A stretch of DNA of 64,000 bases from Ceratodon purpureus (Eukaryota > Streptophyta > Bryopsida > Pseudoditrichales > Ditrichaceae), in contig CM026430.1 of assembly GCA_014871385.1 (NCBI GenBank), positions 4,567,040 to 4,631,039 on the forward strand, in the 5' to 3' direction. Shown piece by piece: positions 58,901 to 64,000 of this stretch; within the stretch, counting starts at the first letter, position 1, and the number at the start of each line of letters is the position of its first letter. The translations under genes and the position numbers were made by a program. The notes beneath the pieces are model-generated. The model did no database searches and was not told where the DNA came from. It worked only from the letters and a program-made list of their open reading frames with translations.

Positions 58901-59800
58901 TTTGGATTTGTATGATTATCGGTGATCCTCACTCTTAACTCACTTGAAGCTTCATCGTCATCTCATTTCCATAGGAGAGCCTTCCTGTTTCTTTAGCTGT
59001 CAGCTGCTAGAGCCTGCACCACACTGGGGAACTCACGCACTGGAAGGCTCTCAAAAAAAAGAAAAAAAAACTTGTACCAAGTTTTAAATAGATGCTAATA
59101 GCCTAATAGAGACCGATGTTCTCTTTTATCTTGGTTTAATCTCACGTGCACGTTTGGCTTCGGTTCATAAGTCCTACTAGTTTCGGTGTGCAGACAGTGT
59201 ACGATGTTGACTGTGTAATTTCTTGTTCAGGAAAGGAAGCGACGCGCATTTAAGCTGCTCTTGATAGGCTGGGATTTGAGTTAGCTTGGAGAGTAAAAGC
59301 ACGAGTTTTGTTCGAATTCTATTGGCTGTCCCATTTTAATGAATGCTAGGACTCCGCACCTTAAGACAACTTACCACTAAATTCAAGGTAAGCTAATAGC
59401 TAGATATCAATATTCTACACTTTGACTCATGAGGCCGGTCCATTTCGATACTTAGCATGAGTCCAGTCAGTTGGCATCCTATTGAGACTGATCAGCTTAT
59501 GGATATTGCGTTTACCACCTGCGTGCAGGAACTCTTCCGGGCTGCTTTAGATAAGTGTATGTGCGGCTGTGTGCTGCTGGGAGCTACACACGCGAGATGC
59601 CAAAGTGGATTAATGAGACCGTCCTTGGAAGGAATTTGGAGCCATTGACGACTTGATGACTTTGTAGGCAGCAATATCTACCATGGCTCAGCAGTATCCA
59701 TGAGCCCATGGATACTGCATACTGCTGGTCCATGAATATTTCCCGCACAGTACTGGAGCCGCTAACAATTTATAGTGTTTCTGACTCTGTTGCCTAAACC
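55990..59800. other. Leader-like region before TNL-D, no firm gene
   Basis: Base composition is more gene-like than 43-56 kb, and several short open stretches and GT-AG-like sites occur, but no domain is recognised. Two related motifs, cttgatccaaattagcgatt (57660) and gttgatccagattagcaatt (58282), suggest local duplication. A small palindrome (cagtatccatg / ccatggatactg) lies near 59693. It may hold untranslated exons of TNL-D. Confidence 0.4.
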
Positions 59801-59847
59801 ATGACAATTTCTGTCCTTGCTGGACTCAGGTATACATTTTGGTTCCC

Positions 59848-59973
59848 TTGGTGGATTCCGATCCACACTTTTGGTGGATTACAGTGTTTGTTGCCTTGGC
59901 CTCGTGAGGCTTGGTGGATTCTGATCTACACTTTTGGTGGATTACAGTGTTTGTTGCCTTGGCCTCATGAGGC
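59848..59973 (+). repeat. 63-bp tandem duplication upstream of TNL-D
   Basis: Two units start at 59848 and 59911 (ttggtggattccgatccaca / ttggtggattctgatctaca). The unit length is a multiple of three, and a frame from 59801 reads TFGGLQCLLPWPREA and then the same with PHEA. Whether it is translated is unknown. Confidence 0.85.
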
Positions 59974-60209
59974 AAGGAGAAGCGTCGTTTTTGATCGGGA
60001 AAGAGGGGTACATTGGTTCAAATCTTTCACAACACACAAGAATTGGGTCCCGTTGGTTGTGGATGGGCCAATGGCGACCGGTTACGAGCACACTTCTCCA
60101 TCAGAAGCGTCAAGGTTCCCTGTTTTCTGGTATCAAAAACGACCCTTCTACTACTAGGGTCACCTTGGGGGATTCAGGTATACAACTGTTCCGGAGCAAG
60201 CATAGAACC

Positions 60210-63200
60210 ATGAACAATGGACCATTGCCGCAGGGGCAGGCTCAAACCTCATACCCAGGCCCTGGTCCTGGGTCACGTTTAAGCGCATGCACCAGTCGAG
60301 TGTCAAGGAATTCGGCACAGTTCGATGTTTTTTTGAATCACCATGGAGATGATGTGAAGAGGATATTCGTTTCACATTTGGATGCCGCACTTCGTCGGGC
60401 TGGTTGTAATCCTTTTCTGGATGAAAAGTCACTCGAGAAGGGGTACCATGCACCAAATTCCATCGATGACGCTCTCAAGGGAGCGCAAGTGCATGTTGCT
60501 GTATTCTCCCCAAATTATGCAAAATCCGAGTACTGCCTCAAGGAGCTGTCTGATATTATTGCAAGTGGGAATCCTTTGATTCCAGTATTCTACAATGTTA
60601 AACCAGAGGATGTGCAGGACCCTGAAAATGAGGAGGGACTATATGCCGAAGCATTTAAGGCGTGGAGAGGGGACGAAGGGAGGGATCAAGACATTGTGGA
60701 CAGATGGAAAGGAGCTCTTATGAAGGCAGGAGTTACAACAGGATTTCTATCTGCTAAATACACCAAGTAAGACGCTCTTGAACCATCATGACTAGAAAGT
60801 TATATTCTTGGAAACTTGTTTTGTCATGTAAATGGTAGGGTCTTGATATTTTGATTAGATAGGGGAGCCAACCCGTGCTGCATCCGTTGAAAACGTTCTG
60901 TCTTCAACGTTATCAATTTGAAAACGTGCATCAATTGAAAACGTTCTCAAGTATGTGATAGGTTTTGAATGTGGTTGGAATTTTACAGCGACGTGGAGTT
61001 GTTGAACGATGTTGTGAATGCTGTATTGGAAGCCTTGCCTCCTGTCCCTCCAATAGCACCTGCTCGCCATCCAGTGGGTTTGAAGGAGAATTCTATGAAG
61101 GTGATTAACATGCTACACACTATGGGAGACAATGTTGGAGTTATGGGTATATATGGCATGGGTGGTATAGGGAAGACAACCCTTGCTATGGAAGTATACA
61201 ATCAAGAACAATCAAGATTTGAGAATTGGTGTTTCTTGGAGAATGCTAAATGGAAAACTATTATGGATCTTCGAAAGGAGATGGTGGTAAACTTGCTTGG
61301 AAGGGATGGTGAAAAGATGGTTGATGATTATGCTCGTTGTCTTCAACTGATTTATAAGAAGAAAGTGCTCATAGTGGTGGATGATGTAAGTGGTTGCAAG
61401 CAATTTCAAGAGTTGATACCTGATCTGAATCAACTTGCTCCTGGAAGTCGCATTGTTGTTTCATCGCGAGAAAGTTACATCTCAAATGATATAGTGAGAG
61501 GTTATCCAGATGTGAAACATGAACTTTATCATGTATTGGAGCTCAACAATTTTGACTCTCTTGAGCTTTTTATGGGCCATGCATTTAAAGAAAGAGAATT
61601 AAATGCAGTTGAGGAATTTTTTCATGATAAAGTGAGAGATATTGTGAAGGCTTGTGGTGGGTTACCACTTGCATTGGAAGTGATTGGAAGGCATTTGGCT
61701 AGCAAAAAAAAGGATCAACCAGGATGTTGGGAAGAAGCTAAAGAACGCCTAAGAAGGGATGGAAAGATTTTCACGAAGCTCAAAATTAGTTATGATGGCC
61801 TCAACGATGATGAAAAGAATATGTTTGAGGACATAGCTTGTATTTTTCATGGCCGTGCCAAAGCCATAGCTATGGAAGCTTGGAAGTCAACTAGGTTTCC
61901 TACACCAATTTCATCATTCTCCGCATTGATTGATAAGTGTTTAGTTAAAATTGATTCGGAGGGAACAATAATTATGCATGATCGTTTGCGTGACATGGGT
62001 AAGAAAATTGTCATGGATAGAGCAAATCTCAAATTGGAAATGCTAACTCACATTTGGGATCTCTCCGTAGCAACAAAAGTTCTTCGACGGGCATGTGTAA
62101 GTTTCTTGGACTACTTTGTATTAGCATTTGAATTTCGTATGATTCATTCTTTTTGCAATACTTATGGTAGTATTTCAAATTCAATTGCTTTAATACTTCA
62201 TAAAAAGAAGTAGTTTATGCTGAGTAAATTTTTTTGTTTCATACCAAAAGATGCTGTGCATTTGCAGGATTCACATGAAATTGTGGCTTTGTCACTACCT
62301 GGAAATGAATATTTTCGAATGGAGAACAAAGCGTCTTCTTCCATAGTGAACAAAGCAGAAGCATATGCAATGATGAAGGATTTGAGGTACCTCTTCTTGG
62401 ACAGGTGTTTGGTAAAAGGTGACTTTTCAGGATGGTCAAATGAGTTGAAATGGCTACAATGGAGATCCTTCCCTCATCAAGAACTACCTCCGAGTTTCAA
62501 TATACAAAACTTGGCTATTTTAGACCTTGCAAACAGTCATTCTCTTACTCATGTTTGGGCCAGGAACAGTGAAATTGAGGTGAGAATCCTTTACCTCTAT
62601 CTCATCAATTCAAAGAAGATCCATGGTTTCATGTCATTGCTTTCCATCATGTTGTACTAAGAATATCCTTTCGAGAAATTATAAGACATACATGGGAGCT
62701 GTGGAGTGCTACAAAAGAGTTTTAATGCTTAATAGTCATCGTGATCCTCTACCTTCCATAACTAGGATAAAGCGTTATGAATAGCACTAATTCTTCCACT
62801 GTGGCCCAAGTTCAGTTCTCCATGGCTGAGTTGCGGATGCTCATACTCAACAACTGCCCCAACCTCAAGGAACTACCCCACGATATAAACAAATTCAAAA
62901 AACTAAAGCTCTTGAATCTAAGTGGTTGCTCGTCATTGAGGTCATTACCAGACTCCTTGGGGGACTTGACAGAACTAGAAGAATTAGAACTGTCTGGGTG
63001 TACAAGGCTTCAGAACCTGCCTCCTCTCCGTGGTCTAAAGAAACTCAAAGCGTTACACATGTCTCAGTGCACTGCTTTGAGAGAACTTCCTGAGGACTTC
63101 GGCCAGCTTGCCAGCCTGAAGTTTGCTGATTTTGAGGGGTGCGGGAGTTTGGTGCGATTGCCAGAGTCATTTGGGAACTTATCCAACTTGGAAGAAGTGA

Positions 63201-63823
63201 ACATAAGAGGATGTAAGCTACTTGAAAAGCTTCCCTCTTCCTTTTGGTGGCTGGAAAATCTCAGAACTCTACGAGCGGGCCATACAGCATTAAGAGTACT
63301 TCCTAGGGACTTTTGGAAGCTTGAGAGCCTGAAGTATGCTGATTTTGAGGGCTGCAAGAGTTTGGTTCGATTGCCAGAGACATTTGGGAACTTACCCAAC
63401 TTGGAAGTACTGGACATAGGAGAATGTAAGCTACTTGAAGAGCTTCCTTCTTCCATTCGCGGGCTGGGAAAGCTCAGAACTCTAAGAGCGGGCCATACAG
63501 CATTAAGAGTACTTCCTGAGGACTTCGGCGAGCTTCCCAGCCTGATGTATGCTGATTTTGAGGGGTGCGGGAGTTTGGTGCGATTGCCAGAGTCATTTGG
63601 GAACTTATCCAACTTGGAAGAAGTGAACATAAGAGGATGTAAGCTAATTAAAGAGCTTCCCTCTTCCATTTGCAGGCTGGGAAAGCTCAGTACTCTAATA
63701 GCAAGCCATACAGCATTAAGAAAACTTCCTGAGGACTTCGGCCAGCTTGCCAGCCTGAAGTATGCTTGTTTTCACGGGTGCAAGACTTTGGTGCGATTCC
63801 AAGCTGGACTTTTGGGAATGTGA
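60210..63823 (+). CDS. TNL-D, canonical TIR-NBS-LRR receptor
   Basis: Exons are 60210-60766, 60989-62096, 62268-62579 and 62816-63823; phases agree, about 994 residues. TIR residues 38 to about 175: FDVFLNHHGDDVKRIFVSHL, and SEYCLKELSDI with the catalytic-type Glu. NB-ARC: P-loop GMGGIGKTT near residue 242, kinase-2 KKVLIVVDDV, RNBS-B GSRIVVSSRE, GLPL CGGLPLALEV, and MHD as IIMHDRLRDMG near 516. Exon 3 carries the usual post-NB LRR start (LRYLFLDRCL, ELKWLQWRSFP). Exon 4 holds regular plant LRRs (LKLLNLSGCSSLRSLPDSLG). The start ATG is followed by a Pro/Gly-rich leader. The stop at 63823 truncates a further LRR unit. All switch motifs are present, so it should be competent if the LRR end is tolerated. 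Confidence 0.88.
63080..63800 (+). repeat. 213-bp higher-order LRR repeat, three full units plus a partial fourth
   Basis: Units starting at 63080, 63293, 63506 and 63719 each encode three LRRs (LPEDFGQLASLK..., LVRLPESFGNLSNLEEVNIR, then LPSS...LRTLRAGHTAL). The period is exactly 71 codons. Units 1 and 3 share long identical stretches, indicating recent unequal exchange or conversion. Confidence 0.9.
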
Positions 63824-63900
63824 GCGACTTGAAGAGAATCTTCCCTCCTCCAATTGGATGATGGGAAAGCTCAGAGGTCTACATTGGATGGTATCTCCTA
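63824..63900 (+). pseudogene. Out-of-frame continuation of the TNL-D LRR array
   Basis: Just past the stop, gagcgacttgaagagaatct and then tgatgggaaagctcagaggt resemble the end of an LRR unit (LLEELPSS...GKLRTL) in a shifted frame. The fourth unit has lost bases between gtgcgatt and ttttgggaatg. Confidence 0.6.
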
Positions 63901-64000
63901 GGTACGCTTCTCGTAAACCCCAAATTGGACTGCCCTATAGTTTAACGACACGTGTCAGGATCTCTGTACTCAGCAAGTTGTACTTGTTGTATTTATACCC

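Overview
The window looks like nuclear DNA of a land plant. Genes are split by many short GT-AG introns, the intergenic DNA is very AT-rich and full of small foldback elements, and the main genes are TIR-NBS-LRR (TNL) immune receptors. A bryophyte, most likely a moss, is my best guess, because a VWA/alpha-kinase gene sits among divergent TNLs and there is almost no LTR-retrotransposon coding sequence. This is inference. No operons, CRISPR arrays, rRNA genes or tRNA genes were seen.

Layout. (1) 1-2040: 3' half of TNL-A, cut by the window start, with a relic duplicate of its C-terminal end behind it. (2) 2040-15850: AT-rich repeat land with MITE-like elements, minisatellites, a small secreted-peptide gene on the minus strand (8378-8593), a GC-rich conserved island (11.1-11.7 kb) and the 3' tail of a vanished TNL (14.3 kb). 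(3) 15.9-20.9 kb: duplicated region upstream of a TNL, containing a broken RNase HI-like gene. (4) 20898-25631: TNL-B, open in every exon. (5) 25.6-30.5 kb: repeats again. (6) 30665-37127: a divergent gene pair. A VWA-only protein is on the minus strand and a VWA plus alpha-kinase protein on the plus strand; both start with RNEELE-type coiled-coil repeats. (7) 37.6-43.5 kb: second copy of the TNL upstream region, now lacking the RNase H segment, and TNL-C. (8) 43.5-56 kb: repeats, with a second copy of the 8.3-11.8 kb segment. In this copy the secreted-peptide gene is split in two by an inversion of about 2.66 kb. Two strong hairpins lie at 54.9 and 55.7 kb. (9) 60210-63823: TNL-D, a more conventional TNL with intact P-loop, GLPL and MHD motifs and a recently amplified LRR array, preceded by about 4 kb of leader-like DNA.

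TNL-A, -B and -C are one tandem family built from block duplications whose blocks have since been shuffled, deleted and inverted. They share an odd receptor architecture: a short N-terminal extension, a TIR domain, a 21-base microexon, a P-loop exon, an NB-ARC exon with an acidic insert and no recognisable MHD, and irregular leucine-rich repeats. The alpha-kinase pair and the secreted peptide are the least ordinary items. No functional link between them and the receptors can be shown from sequence; proximity is all there is.
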